Numbered from the stretch's first letter, positions 6,537-14,720 are shown. The stretch is DNA of 16,210 bases from Pseudomonadota bacterium (GCA_021848555.1 JAJZUN010000013.1:1-16210); one strand, 5' to 3'. Numbers and translations are program-made. Notes: generated from the sequence alone by a model not told the origin.

Positions 6537-7609
6537 GTGGCTGCGTCCACGGCCTCGCCCACGGCGCGAAAGAACGCGTCGGCATGCTCGGCGTTGATCC
6601 AGCGCACCACCACCACCATCTGCCTGTCGGGATCGACCCAGGTAATCGAGCCGCCGGCGCCGATCGCAAAATAGCTGGACGCGGGCGCGCCCGGAAACAC
6701 GCTGCGCTCGCGATTCAGCCAGATCAGATAGCCGTAGAACGGCGCGATCGCGCAGGGTACGCGCATTCGGCGTATCCATTCGGACGAAACAATCTGCCGT
6801 CCCTGGTGTCGGCCCTCCTCCAGCAGCATCTGGCCTATGCGCGCCTGATCCAGGCTGCTGATCGATACGCCGCCGCCCCAGTGGCTGCCGCCGGGAACCG
6901 ACTGCACCCGCTTGCCGTTCAACTCGATCCACGCGTGGTCGTAGCCCACCCAGCGCCAGTCCGCGCTCGCGCCCAAGGGGCGCATGATCTCGGCATCGAA
7001 CACTTGCGGCAGCGCGCGGCCGAACAAATGCAATAGCGCCAGCGACAGCTGGTTGATGCGCACGTCGTTGTACTCCCAGTACGCGCCCGGTGACTGCAGC
7101 GGCCGCGCGTCGCCTTTCTTGCCCGCGACCGGGCTGCTGTGAAATTGCACCGTCCGGTAGCGATCGACCTGGTCCGGCAGGCCGAAGCACTCGCCTTCCC
7201 ATTCGCTGGTCTGCTGCAGCAACTGCGCCCAGGTGACGCTGCGGTTGTGCGCGCTGTCGAAACCGATGCCGGGCAGGCGCGCGACGACCGGCTCATCCAC
7301 GTCCGGCATCAGCCCGCGGTCGTGGGCGATGCCCGCGAGCAGGGCGAGGTAGGTTTTCGCCACGCTGAAAGTGAGGTCGGCGCGCGCCGGCTCGCCCCAG
7401 CTCGCGAGCATCCGGCCCTGGCGCAGGATCACGCCCGAGACCGGCCCGCGCGGCGCAACCGGCCCGAGCAGCCGGTTCCAGGGCGGCGGATCCGCCGCAT
7501 GCACACCCCAGGGCTCGCTGTTGTCGCGGCTCCATGCGACCTCGTGCGCCACGGCGTAGTCGATGGCGGCCTGTAGCCCGGCCCCAGGTGTGACTGCGTT
7601 CGATGTCAT
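6533..7609 (-). CDS. Serine hydrolase of the beta-lactamase / penicillin-binding-protein fold
   Basis: The 358-residue protein carries the SxxK catalytic motif 'FSVAKTY' (Ser82, Lys85). The second motif is around 'YWEYNDVRIN' (177-186; Tyr180 and Asn181 are adjacent, with a further Asn186). A glycine-rich segment 'HWGGGVSISSLDQARIG' is at 243-259, and 'AIGAGGSITWVDPDRQMVVVV' near 315-335 is the C-terminal strand region typical of class C-like hydrolases. Relatives include esterases, 6-aminohexanoate-dimer hydrolases and peptidases; the substrate cannot be told. No signal peptide is evident, so a cytoplasmic location is likely, unlike true beta-lactamases. The ATG at 7609 has a GGGAG Shine-Dalgarno about 9 bases upstream on its strand, so I prefer it to a start 21 codons earlier. 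It is convergent with the HugZ-like gene and divergent from the helicase gene. Confidence 0.85.
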   Translation of the reverse strand: MTSNAVTPGAGLQAAIDYAVAHEVAWSRDNSEPWGVHAADPPPWNRLLGPVAPRGPVSGVILRQGRMLASWGEPARADLTFSVAKTYLALLAGIAHDRGLMPDVDEPVVARLPGIGFDSAHNRSVTWAQLLQQTSEWEGECFGLPDQVDRYRTVQFHSSPVAGKKGDARPLQSPGAYWEYNDVRINQLSLALLHLFGRALPQVFDAEIMRPLGASADWRWVGYDHAWIELNGKRVQSVPGGSHWGGGVSISSLDQARIGQMLLEEGRHQGRQIVSSEWIRRMRVPCAIAPFYGYLIWLNRERSVFPGAPASSYFAIGAGGSITWVDPDRQMVVVVRWINAEHADAFFRAVGEAVDAAT

Positions 7610-7687
7610 TCGGGTGTGCTCCCGTTGATGGCCTATTCTAACCGTCCGGTATGGCGGCGGCGAACAGACCACAGTCTACCGCGGGAC

Positions 7688-7722
7688 TGGATAAACGTAC
7701 AGCTATCCTTTATAGTTGCCCC
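7688..7722 (+). promoter_or_regulatory. Candidate sigma-70 promoter of the helicase gene, possibly leaderless
   Basis: TGGATA (7688-7693, 4 of 6 matches to TTGACA) and TATAGT (7711-7716, 5 of 6 matches to TATAAT) are separated by 17 bases. The usual start of transcription, about 7 bases after the -10 element, would fall on the ATG at 7723. No Shine-Dalgarno sequence lies between. A leaderless transcript is therefore plausible, unless the upstream in-frame ATG at 7651 is used. Confidence 0.45.
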
Positions 7723-9774
7723 ATGGCAACTGTCACCACCCTGGACGCGCTGAACCCGGCGCAGCGCGCCGCCGCGAGCTTCGGCGAGCGCGCGGCGGAC
7801 AACGCATTTCGTTCCGGCCCGCTGCTGATCATCGCCGGCGCCGGCACCGGCAAGACTAATACGCTGGCGCACCGTGTGGCGCACCTGGTGCGCGAGGGCG
7901 TGAATCCGCAGCGCATCCTGCTGCTCACGTTCACGCGCCGCGCGGCGCAGGAAATGACGCGCCGGGCGCAGCGCATCGTGGGCGAGGTGCAACGCGAAGT
8001 GAGGCTCCCCTGGTCGGGCACCTTCCATTCGATCGCCAACCGCCTGATCCGGCGCCATGCGGCGCGGGTCGGGCTGGATGCGAATTTCAGCGTGCTCGAT
8101 CGCGGCGACGCGGCGGACCTGATGGACGTGCTGCGCCACGAGCGCGGCCTCGCCAAGGCGGAAAAGCGCTTCCCGCGCAAGGACACCTGCCTCGCGATCT
8201 ACTCGCACCGGGTGAATACCCAGCGGCCGCTCGCCGAGACGCTGGCCAACGTGTTTCCGTGGTGCGCCGAGTGGGAGGAGGCGCTGACCGGCCTGTACCG
8301 CGCCTACGTCGAGAAGAAACTCTCCCATCAGGTGCTCGACTACGACGACCTCCTGCTCTACTGGCACGCGATGGCCGCGGACGCGGGCCTGGCGCGCGAC
8401 ATCGGCGCCCAGTTCGACCAGATCCTGGTGGACGAGTACCAGGACACCAATGTGCTGCAGGCGGAAATCCTGATGGCGCTGCGGCCCTCGGGCGAAGGCC
8501 TGACGGTGGTGGGCGACGACGCGCAGCCCATCTACTCGTTTCGCGCGGCCGCGGTGGAGAACATCCTCGGCTTCCCCGGCCGGTTTGCGCCGGCGGCGGC
8601 GGTGGTGACGCTGGAACAGAACTACCGCTCGACCCAGGGCATACTCGATGCGGCCAACGCACTGATCGCCGGCGGCGAGCGCCAGTACCGCAAGACGCTC
8701 CAGGCCAGGCGCGGCGCGGGCGAGAAACCGCGCTATGTGACCGTGCTGGACGACCTCGCGCAGGCGCAGTACGTGGTGGCGCGCGTGCTCCAGACGCGCG
8801 AGCGCGGCGTGCTGCTCAAGCGCCAGGCGGTGCTGTTTCGCAGCTCGCATCATGCCGACGTGCTCGAGCTCGAACTCGTGCGCCGCAATATCCCCTATGT
8901 GAAATACGGCGGCCTGAAGTTCCTCGAGGCGGCGCACGTCAAGGACGCGCTGTCGCTGCTGCGCTGGGCGGACAACCCGAAGAACCGCATCGCCGCGTTT
9001 CGCGCGCTGCAGTTGATGCCGGGCATCGGTCCGGCCGCGGCGGCGAAAGTTTTCGACGCGTTCGAAGCGAACGCCCATGCCTGGGCCAGCCTGACGCACT
9101 TCGCGCCGCCGCCGCTCGCGCGCGAGGCCTGGCCCGGTTTTGCCGGACTGATGGGCGAGCTCGCCGCGCCCGAAGGCCCGTGGCAGGGGCAGATGGAACG
9201 GGTGCGCGTGTGGTACGAGCCGCAGCTCGCGCGCCTGCACGACGCCGCCGAGGCGCGCGCCGGCGACCTGCTGCAACTGGAGCGCATCGCGCAGCAATTC
9301 GGCACGCGCGAGCGCTTCCTGTCGGAGCTCGCGCTCGATCCGGCGCAGGCCTCGGGCGATCTCGCGGGCACGCCCATGCTGGACGAGGATTACCTGATCC
9401 TATCAACCATCCACTCGGCGAAGGGCCAGGAGTGGGACGCGGTGCACCTGCTCAATGTCGCCGACGGCAACTTCCCCTCCGAGTTTTCCACCGGCCGCGC
9501 GGAGCTGATCGAAGAGGAACGGCGGCTGCTTTACGTGGCGATGACGCGCGCGAAGACCGAGCTCGACCTGATCGCGCCGCTCAAGTACTACGTGACGCAG
9601 CAGTCGCGCACCGGCGACCGGCATGTGTACGGCGCGAAAAGCCGTTTCCTCACGCGTGAGGTGATGGCCTGCCTGGATGCGGTGACCTGGGGCGAGGCCG
9701 AAACAAACGACGGCCCGGCCGGCGGGAAACCGGACGTCGACGTCGCGCAGACGCTGCGCAGCCTCTGGTCGTAG
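7723..9774 (+). CDS. UvrD/Rep-like superfamily 1 ATP-dependent DNA helicase
   Basis: The 683-residue protein has all superfamily 1A helicase motifs in order. They are the Q-like start 'LNPAQRAA' (10-17), Walker A 'AGAGTGKT' (38-45), motif Ia 'LLTFTRRAAQEM', Walker B 'DEYQD' (237-241), motif III 'GDDAQPIYSFRAA' (264-276) and motif IV 'QNYRST' (299-304). Motif V 'STIHSAKGQEWD' is at 561-572 and motif VI 'EERRLLYVAMTRAK' near 598-611. It should translocate 3' to 5' on single-stranded DNA and unwind duplexes in repair or replication restart. It is distinct from standard UvrD and Rep, so no symbol is given. The C-terminus is short and lacks a nuclease domain, which argues against a RecB- or AddA-type enzyme. 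ATG 7723 is preferred because the conserved N-terminus begins there; an in-frame ATG at 7651 would add 24 unconserved residues. It stands alone, divergent from the serine hydrolase. Confidence 0.92.
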   Translation: MATVTTLDALNPAQRAAASFGERAADNAFRSGPLLIIAGAGTGKTNTLAHRVAHLVREGVNPQRILLLTFTRRAAQEMTRRAQRIVGEVQREVRLPWSGTFHSIANRLIRRHAARVGLDANFSVLDRGDAADLMDVLRHERGLAKAEKRFPRKDTCLAIYSHRVNTQRPLAETLANVFPWCAEWEEALTGLYRAYVEKKLSHQVLDYDDLLLYWHAMAADAGLARDIGAQFDQILVDEYQDTNVLQAEILMALRPSGEGLTVVGDDAQPIYSFRAAAVENILGFPGRFAPAAAVVTLEQNYRSTQGILDAANALIAGGERQYRKTLQARRGAGEKPRYVTVLDDLAQAQYVVARVLQTRERGVLLKRQAVLFRSSHHADVLELELVRRNIPYVKYGGLKFLEAAHVKDALSLLRWADNPKNRIAAFRALQLMPGIGPAAAAKVFDAFEANAHAWASLTHFAPPPLAREAWPGFAGLMGELAAPEGPWQGQMERVRVWYEPQLARLHDAAEARAGDLLQLERIAQQFGTRERFLSELALDPAQASGDLAGTPMLDEDYLILSTIHSAKGQEWDAVHLLNVADGNFPSEFSTGRAELIEEERRLLYVAMTRAKTELDLIAPLKYYVTQQSRTGDRHVYGAKSRFLTREVMACLDAVTWGEAETNDGPAGGKPDVDVAQTLRSLWS

Positions 9775-9882
9775 CGCTTTGCGCCTGGTCGCCGGCCACG
9801 ACACTAAGCGCGGGCGTTTGACCGCGATTGCGCCGTTGAGGATACTTTGCCCTGGCCCAACCACCGTCCGAAGCGAGGAACC

Positions 9883-10209
9883 ATGATCCACGAACTGCGC
9901 ATCTACCACTGCATGCCGGGCAAGCTCGGCGATGTCAACAACCGATTTGCCAACATCACCCTCAAGATCTGGGAAAAGCACGGCATCCGCCAGGTGGGTT
10001 TCTGGACCGTGCTGATCGGCCCCTCGAACCACGACCTGTACTACCTGCTCGAATGGGACAGCCTCGCCGACCGGGAGAAGAAGTGGAATGCCTTCGCCAG
10101 CGATCCGGAATGGCTCGCCGCGCGCGCCAAGACCGAGGCGCAGGGCCCCATCGTGCAGCACCTCGAGAACTACATGCTCGCGCCGACGGCCTATTCGAAC
10201 CTCAAGTGA
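9883..10209 (+). CDS. NIPSNAP family protein
   Basis: The 108-residue protein starts 'MIHELRIYHCMPGKL' and continues with 'RFANITLKIWEKHGI', 'VGFWTVLIGPSNHDLYYLLEW', 'ADREKKWNAFASDPEW' and 'ENYMLAPTAYS'. This is the characteristic order of the NIPSNAP ferredoxin-like (dimeric alpha-beta barrel) fold. The biochemical function of bacterial members is not established; they often accompany catabolic or stress genes. The start at 9883 has a GAGG (9875-9878) just upstream; an in-frame start at 9847 would add an unconserved 12-residue tail and lacks support. It is followed after 27 bases by an alpha/beta hydrolase gene on the same strand, so the two may be cotranscribed. It probably acts in the cytoplasm. 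Confidence 0.88.
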   Translation: MIHELRIYHCMPGKLGDVNNRFANITLKIWEKHGIRQVGFWTVLIGPSNHDLYYLLEWDSLADREKKWNAFASDPEWLAARAKTEAQGPIVQHLENYMLAPTAYSNLK

Positions 10210-10236
10210 GCGTGCGCTAAACGGAAAATTCAGGAC

Positions 10237-11181
10237 ATGAAAACGATCGTGAAAGCCTTCGCCGCAGTCCTGTCCGTCCTGGTACTGTCGCTCGCCGCGC
10301 TGGTTGCGGCAGCCTGGGCACCGGACCGGCCGCTGGCCGAACTCAAGGCGCGCTGGGCGCAGCCGCCTTCCACCTTCGTCCAAGTGCAGGGCATGAACGT
10401 GCATCTGCGCGACGAAGGCCCGCGCGATGACCCGGTACCCATCGTGCTGCTGCACGGCACCTCGTCCAGCCTGCATACCTGGGACGGCTGGGCGCGGGAG
10501 CTCATATCGACCCGGCGCGTGATCCGCTTCGATCTGCCCGGCATCGGCCTGACCGGCCCGTCGCCCGACGCGGATTATCATATCGAGCGCTATGTGCGTT
10601 TCGTCGCTGCCATGCTGGATCAGCTTGGCGTCTCGCATTGCGTGCTCGCCGGCAATTCCTACGGCGGCCAGGTGGCCTGGGAAACGGCGCTGGCGCATCC
10701 GGGGCGCGTGGACAGGCTCGTGCTGGTCGATGCGGCCGGCTACCCGTTCCAGCCTGTGTCCGCCCCGATCGGATTTCGCCTTGCCCGTATCCCGGTGCTG
10801 AACCAGTTGCTGGAATACACGCTGCCGCGCCGCGTGATCGAGGCCAGCGTGCGCAGTGTCTATGGCGATCCGGCCAAGGTAACGCCGGAACTGGTGGACC
10901 GTTACTTCGAGCTCACTTTGCGCGCGGGCAACCGGCGCGCGCTGGTAACGCGCTTCGGGCAGGCGCCGGCGGGCATACATCCCGAGCGCATCAAGGGGCT
11001 GAGGCTTCCGACCCTGATCCTGTGGGGCGGGCGCGACCGGCTGATTCCGCCGGGCGACGCGCAAAACTTCCAGCGCGACATCGCGGGCAGCCGCCTGATG
11101 GTGTTCGATCAACTGGGCCATGTACCGCAGGAAGAAGATCCGGCCGCCACCGTGGCGGCGGTGAAACAATTCCTTTCCTGA
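10237..11181 (+). CDS. Membrane-anchored alpha/beta-fold hydrolase
   Basis: The 314-residue protein opens with a basic residue pair and a long hydrophobic stretch (about residues 8-28), a signal anchor or signal peptide, so the enzyme likely faces the periplasm. The hydrolase fold follows: 'VLLHGTSSSLHTW' (70-82; HG oxyanion region), 'RFDLPGIGLTGPS' (97-109) and the nucleophile elbow 'GNSYGG' (139-144, Ser141). The acid is in 'LWGGRDRLIPP' (Asp267) and the base in 'DQLGHVPQEEDP' (His295). A complete Ser-Asp-His triad is therefore visible. Substrate is unknown: ester lipases, C-C bond hydrolases and haloperoxidase-like proteins share this layout. GGAA at 10223-10226 may serve as a weak ribosome binding site. 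It follows the NIPSNAP gene closely. Confidence 0.88.
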   Translation: MKTIVKAFAAVLSVLVLSLAALVAAAWAPDRPLAELKARWAQPPSTFVQVQGMNVHLRDEGPRDDPVPIVLLHGTSSSLHTWDGWARELISTRRVIRFDLPGIGLTGPSPDADYHIERYVRFVAAMLDQLGVSHCVLAGNSYGGQVAWETALAHPGRVDRLVLVDAAGYPFQPVSAPIGFRLARIPVLNQLLEYTLPRRVIEASVRSVYGDPAKVTPELVDRYFELTLRAGNRRALVTRFGQAPAGIHPERIKGLRLPTLILWGGRDRLIPPGDAQNFQRDIAGSRLMVFDQLGHVPQEEDPAATVAAVKQFLS

Positions 11182-11211
11182 CAGCCTGTGCCGCGGTCCG
11201 ATCGGGCAGCC

Positions 11212-11229
11212 GCCGATTGGGCCGATTGG
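11212..11229. repeat. Tandem 9-mer GCCGATTGG x2
   Basis: Two adjacent copies of GCCGATTGG (11212-11220, 11221-11229) lie just after the hydrolase gene. The palindrome CCGATCGG (11198-11205) is nearby, and GCCGATT recurs at 11307-11313. They occupy the 219-base gap before the HD-GYP gene. Otherwise this gap shows only the AGGA (11388-11391) ribosome binding site of the next gene and no clear promoter or terminator. Confidence 0.4.
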
Positions 11230-11400
11230 TCCAGGCCGTTTGTATGAGGCCGTTCCTTGGCCAGGGGCGAAGCGTAGACTAAGCTTCCGGAAGTGGCCAG
11301 TATTCGGCCGATTCGTCACGCGTCGTCGCTGTAGGACATCGGCGCCGAATGACCGAGTACCCGCGCTGCGCGCAGGGAATATCCCGCAGGAAAAAGACGC

Positions 11401-13641
11401 ATGACCCATGTTCTGATCGTCGAAGACCACGCGGAGAACCGCGATCTCCTCAAGCTGCTGCTCGAAGTCAACGGCTATCGGGTGACGGCCGCGGGGAACG
11501 GGCTGGAGGCGCTGGCCGCCGCGCGGCGCGACCCGCCCGATGCCGTCGTCTCCGACGCCCTGATGCCGAAAATGGACGGGTTTGCGCTGTGCCGCGCCTG
11601 GATGCAGGATGCGGCGCGCAAGGCCATTCCGTTCATTTTCTACTCCGCCACCTATGTGCGTCCGGATGACGAGCAATTCGCCGCGGCGCTCGGCGCGGTG
11701 CGCTATTTGATCAAGCCGCTGGAGGCCAAGGTGTTTCTTGCGGAACTGGGCGCAGTGCTGCAGCAGTGGGCCGGGCACGCGGCGCCCGCGCCGGTGCCGC
11801 CGCTGGACGAGCTGACGTCCCATGCGCTGCACGCGTCGGCGCTGGCGCGCAAGCTCGAGGACAAGGTAGAGCAACTGGAGGCGGCGAACCGCAAATTGCA
11901 GGAGAGCGAGGCGCGTTTTCGCAGCCTGACCGAGATGTCCTCGGATTTCTACTGGGAAAGCGACGCCGAGCACCGGCTCACGCAGCGCGCTTCGGCGGCG
12001 AAGAAGTCGAGCGCGGTGTCGGCGTTCGAGCGCGGCACGCAGATCGGCGAACGCCGCTGGGACATACCGTATCTTTCGCCGGACGCGGCCGGCTGGGCGG
12101 CGCACCGGGCGGTGCTCGACGCGCACCAGCCGTTCCGCGATTTCGTGCTTTCGCGCCTGGGCACAAACGGCACCGAGCGCTTTATTTCGATCAGCGGCGA
12201 TCCGGTGTTCGATGACTCCGGCGCGTTCACGGGCTACCGCGGTGTCGGCACCGACGTCACTGAGCGCAAGCGCGCCGCCGAGGCTTTGCGCGAGAGCGAG
12301 GTCCAGCTGAAGGGCATACTGGAATCGGCGGCCGACGGGATACTCGCCGTCGACAGCAAAGGCAGGGTGATACGCGCGAACCGGCGGTTTGCCGAAATGT
12401 GGCGCATCCCGGAACCGCTGCTGAACAACGCGGACGACCCGGCCTTGCTGGATTTCGTGCTGAGCCAGCTGAGCGATCCGGATGCGTTCGTGCAGAAAGT
12501 GCGCGCGCTGTACGTATCGGACGCCGAGGACCGGGACGTGCTGACGTTCAAGGACGGCCGGATATTCGAGCGCCATTCCGCGCCGCTGCTGCTGGACGCA
12601 GCCATACTCGGCCGTGTATGGTCGTTTCGCGACGTCACCGAGCGCAAGCGGGTCGAGCGCACGCTGGAACAAAACGAGAAACGCTTCCGCGGCCTGATCG
12701 AACAATCGCTGACCGGCGTTTATGTGATCTTGACGGAGACCGGTGCATTCCAGTACGCCAATCCGCGACTGGAGCAGCTGTTGGGCTACGGGCCGGGGGA
12801 ACTCGTCGGCGTCCGGACGGACGCCATCGTCGTTACCGAGGATTTGCCTACCGTGGTGGCGGAGCGGGACAAGCTGCGCGCCGGCGCGCGTTCAAGCTTC
12901 TACGAGGTGCGCGCGCGGCGCAAGGACGGCATGGTCATCGAACTGGGCGTGACCGGCAGTCTGTACGACCTGGAAGGCCAGCAAGCCACCGTCGGAATGG
13001 CGCAGGACATCACCGAGAAAAAGCGCGCCGAGGAGCAGATTAAGCAATATGTGGCGCAGCTCGAGACCGCGTTCATGAGCACGGTCAACGTGGCTACGAC
13101 CCTGGGCGAAATGCGCGATCCCTACACCGCGGGCCACCAGCGCCGGGTGGCCGAGATCGCAGTCGCGATCGGCGCCGAACTCGGCTTCGACGCGCACCGC
13201 CAGGAGGGGCTGCGCGTCGCCGGTTATCTGCACGACATCGGCAAGATCACCATACCCGCGGAGATCCTCTCCAAGCCCGGCAAACTCAGTGCGCTCGAAT
13301 ACACCTTGATCCAGGGCCATGCCCAGGCGAGCTACGACGTGCTCAAGGACATGCGCCTTCCCTGGTCGGTGGCAGAAGTGGCGCTGCAGCACCACGAGCG
13401 CATCGACGGCAGCGGTTATCCGCAGGGCCTCAAGGGCGAGGCGATACTGCTCGAGGCACGCATCATCGGCGTGGCCGACGTAATCGAAGCGATGTCCTCG
13501 CACCGGCCCTACCGCCCGGGGCTGGGGATGGACAGCGCGCTGGCCGAGATCGAACGCGGCCGCGGCAGCGTCTACGACGCTACGGTGATAGATGCCTGCC
13601 TGCGATTGTTCCGCGAGAAGGGCTATACCGTTCCTGTCTAG
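11401..13641 (+). CDS. Response regulator: receiver, three PAS domains, HD-GYP c-di-GMP phosphodiesterase
   Basis: The 746-residue protein has a CheY-like receiver (1-120) with acidic Glu8/Asp9, phospho-acceptor Asp52 in 'VVSDALMPKMDG', Ser82 in 'FYSAT' and Lys105 in 'LIKP'. A coiled-coil linker runs from about 145 to 175. Three PAS regions follow: about 171-290 (ends 'GVGTDVTERKR'), 293-418 (ends 'SFRDVTERKR') and 421-542 (ends 'MAQDITEKKR'). The HD-GYP domain (about 550-740) contains 'GHQRRVAEIA', 'GYLHDIGK' (608-615; His611, Asp612, Lys615), 'GHAQASYDVL', 'HHERIDGSGYP' (664-674) and 'GVADVIEAM'. All metal-ligand and signature residues are present, so c-di-GMP hydrolysis is expected. Phosphorylation by an unseen kinase and signals sensed by the PAS domains would tune it. 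AGGA at 11388-11391 is the ribosome binding site. Its N-terminus is duplicated in the next gene. Confidence 0.93.
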   Translation: MTHVLIVEDHAENRDLLKLLLEVNGYRVTAAGNGLEALAAARRDPPDAVVSDALMPKMDGFALCRAWMQDAARKAIPFIFYSATYVRPDDEQFAAALGAVRYLIKPLEAKVFLAELGAVLQQWAGHAAPAPVPPLDELTSHALHASALARKLEDKVEQLEAANRKLQESEARFRSLTEMSSDFYWESDAEHRLTQRASAAKKSSAVSAFERGTQIGERRWDIPYLSPDAAGWAAHRAVLDAHQPFRDFVLSRLGTNGTERFISISGDPVFDDSGAFTGYRGVGTDVTERKRAAEALRESEVQLKGILESAADGILAVDSKGRVIRANRRFAEMWRIPEPLLNNADDPALLDFVLSQLSDPDAFVQKVRALYVSDAEDRDVLTFKDGRIFERHSAPLLLDAAILGRVWSFRDVTERKRVERTLEQNEKRFRGLIEQSLTGVYVILTETGAFQYANPRLEQLLGYGPGELVGVRTDAIVVTEDLPTVVAERDKLRAGARSSFYEVRARRKDGMVIELGVTGSLYDLEGQQATVGMAQDITEKKRAEEQIKQYVAQLETAFMSTVNVATTLGEMRDPYTAGHQRRVAEIAVAIGAELGFDAHRQEGLRVAGYLHDIGKITIPAEILSKPGKLSALEYTLIQGHAQASYDVLKDMRLPWSVAEVALQHHERIDGSGYPQGLKGEAILLEARIIGVADVIEAMSSHRPYRPGLGMDSALAEIERGRGSVYDATVIDACLRLFREKGYTVPV

Positions 13642-13650
13642 CGCTAGCGC
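13638..13650. repeat. Palindrome at the HD-GYP stop codon
   Basis: CTAGCGCTAG (13638-13647) and GCGCTAGCGC (13641-13650) are overlapping perfect palindromes spanning the stop codon. A GC-rich stretch follows. It could form a small hairpin that helps end transcription, but no T-run follows, so a terminator is not claimed. Confidence 0.3.
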
Positions 13651-13820
13651 CGGCCCGCGGGGGCATCACAAGCGGGAATCGCGCATGGCATATCAATTGC
13701 TTGGTTCTCCTATCCCCGAGCAGGTACTAAAGCGCGCCGGGCAGGAGTATAGTTTCATTGCATTTTCAATATGTTGTATCTGCGCGCTGCGCTGGGCCCA
13801 TGGCGGATTTTCATCAAGCC

Positions 13821-13840
13821 TCTGTCGGGTGCTCGACAGA
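13821..13840. promoter_or_regulatory. Inverted repeat in the leader of the receiver-PAS gene
   Basis: TCTGTCG (13821-13827) and CGACAGA (13834-13840) form a perfect 7-bp stem around the 6-base loop GGTGCT. It ends 22 bases before the start codon at 13863. The AGGAG ribosome binding site (13854-13858) lies between. Upstream, 13745-13780 is AT-rich and may hold the promoter, without clear consensus boxes. The hairpin could be an operator or an mRNA structure; there is no direct evidence for either. Confidence 0.4.
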
Positions 13841-13862
13841 TCAGCCTTAGGGTAGGAGTCTC

Positions 13863-14720
13863 ATGACACACGTCTTGATCGTCGAGGACCACGAGGAGAA
13901 CCGCAATCTCCTCAAGATGCTGCTCGAGGTCAACGGCTATCGCGTGACGGCCGCGGGCGACGGCGTGGAGGCGCTGGTCGCCGCGCGGGGCGATCGGCCC
14001 GATGCCGTCGTCTCCGACGTGCTGATGCCGAAGATGGACGGCTTCGCCCTGTGCCAGGCGTGGATGCAGGATGCGGCGCTGCGCCCGATTCCCTTCGTTT
14101 TCTATTCCGCCACCTATGTCCGGCCGGACGACGAGACCTTCGCGCTGGCGCTGGGCGCGGTGCGCTACCTGATCAAACCGCTGGAGGCCGAGGTATTCTT
14201 GAGGGAGCTGCGCACCGTGCTGCAACAGTGGGCCGGACAAGCCGCCCCCGCCCCGGCCGCGCCCCTGGACGAAGCCACCTCCCACGCCCTGCACGAGCTG
14301 GCGCTCGCGCGCAAACTCGAGGACAAGATGGCGCAGCTGGAGGCGGCCAACCGCAAGCTGCGCGACAGCGAGGAGAAATACCGGCGCATCTATGACAGTC
14401 TGCAGGACGTCTATGTCGAGACCAGCGTGAATGGAACCCTGCTCGACATCGGTCCCCAGGTCGCAACGCTGTCGAAAGGGCAATACAAGAGGGAGAATCT
14501 CATCGGCAAGTCGGCGGACGTCTTGTACGCCGATTCCCGCGACTGGGACGCGATCCTGGAAGCCGTCAGGCAGCATGGCCGGGCCATCGATATGGACGCC
14601 ATGTTCAGGAACCGCGACGGCACGCTCATTCCCTGCTCGGTGTCGGCGACGATAGTACGCGGCGCCGATAACGACGCCAGGATAGTCGCCACCTGGCGCG
14701 ATATCAGCCGGCGCAAGTAA
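13863..14720 (+). CDS. Receiver-PAS protein without output domain, paralog of the upstream HD-GYP regulator
   Basis: The 285-residue protein begins with a receiver (1-120): Glu8/Asp9, Asp52 in 'VVSDVLMPKMDG', 'FYSAT' and 'LIKP'. The linker helix 'ALARKLEDKMAQLEAANRKL' follows. Over the first 170 residues I count 30 differences from the preceding gene, about 82% identity with no gaps. One PAS domain (about 170-282) starts 'YRRIYDSLQDVYVETSVNG' and ends 'VATWRDISRRK'; this PAS is not a copy of those in the neighbour. The protein stops right after the PAS domain, where a kinase, GGDEF, EAL or HD-GYP output would normally follow. No continuation is visible in other frames downstream. It may act by heterodimerising with or competing for phosphate against the HD-GYP protein, or be a shortened relic; both are inference. 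AGGAG at 13854-13858 is a good ribosome binding site. Confidence 0.88.
   Translation: MTHVLIVEDHEENRNLLKMLLEVNGYRVTAAGDGVEALVAARGDRPDAVVSDVLMPKMDGFALCQAWMQDAALRPIPFVFYSATYVRPDDETFALALGAVRYLIKPLEAEVFLRELRTVLQQWAGQAAPAPAAPLDEATSHALHELALARKLEDKMAQLEAANRKLRDSEEKYRRIYDSLQDVYVETSVNGTLLDIGPQVATLSKGQYKRENLIGKSADVLYADSRDWDAILEAVRQHGRAIDMDAMFRNRDGTLIPCSVSATIVRGADNDARIVATWRDISRRK

Noticed and set aside
7633..9297. - strand frame of 554 codons opposite the helicase
   Set aside because: It is a shadow of the helicase coding sequence, and the helicase motifs fix the true strand and frame.
9403..12705. Open frame of 1100 codons on the - strand across the helicase end, NIPSNAP, hydrolase and HD-GYP genes
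   Set aside because: It is antisense to four genes with clear family motifs. Its product is rich in Arg, His, Gln and Ala with no recognisable domain, the usual effect of high GC at third codon positions removing stops on the other strand.
13755..14576. - strand frame of 273 codons that looks homologous to part of the 1100-codon - strand frame
   Set aside because: The resemblance only mirrors the duplicated receiver genes on the + strand. Both antisense frames inherit it, so it is no evidence of a real - strand family.
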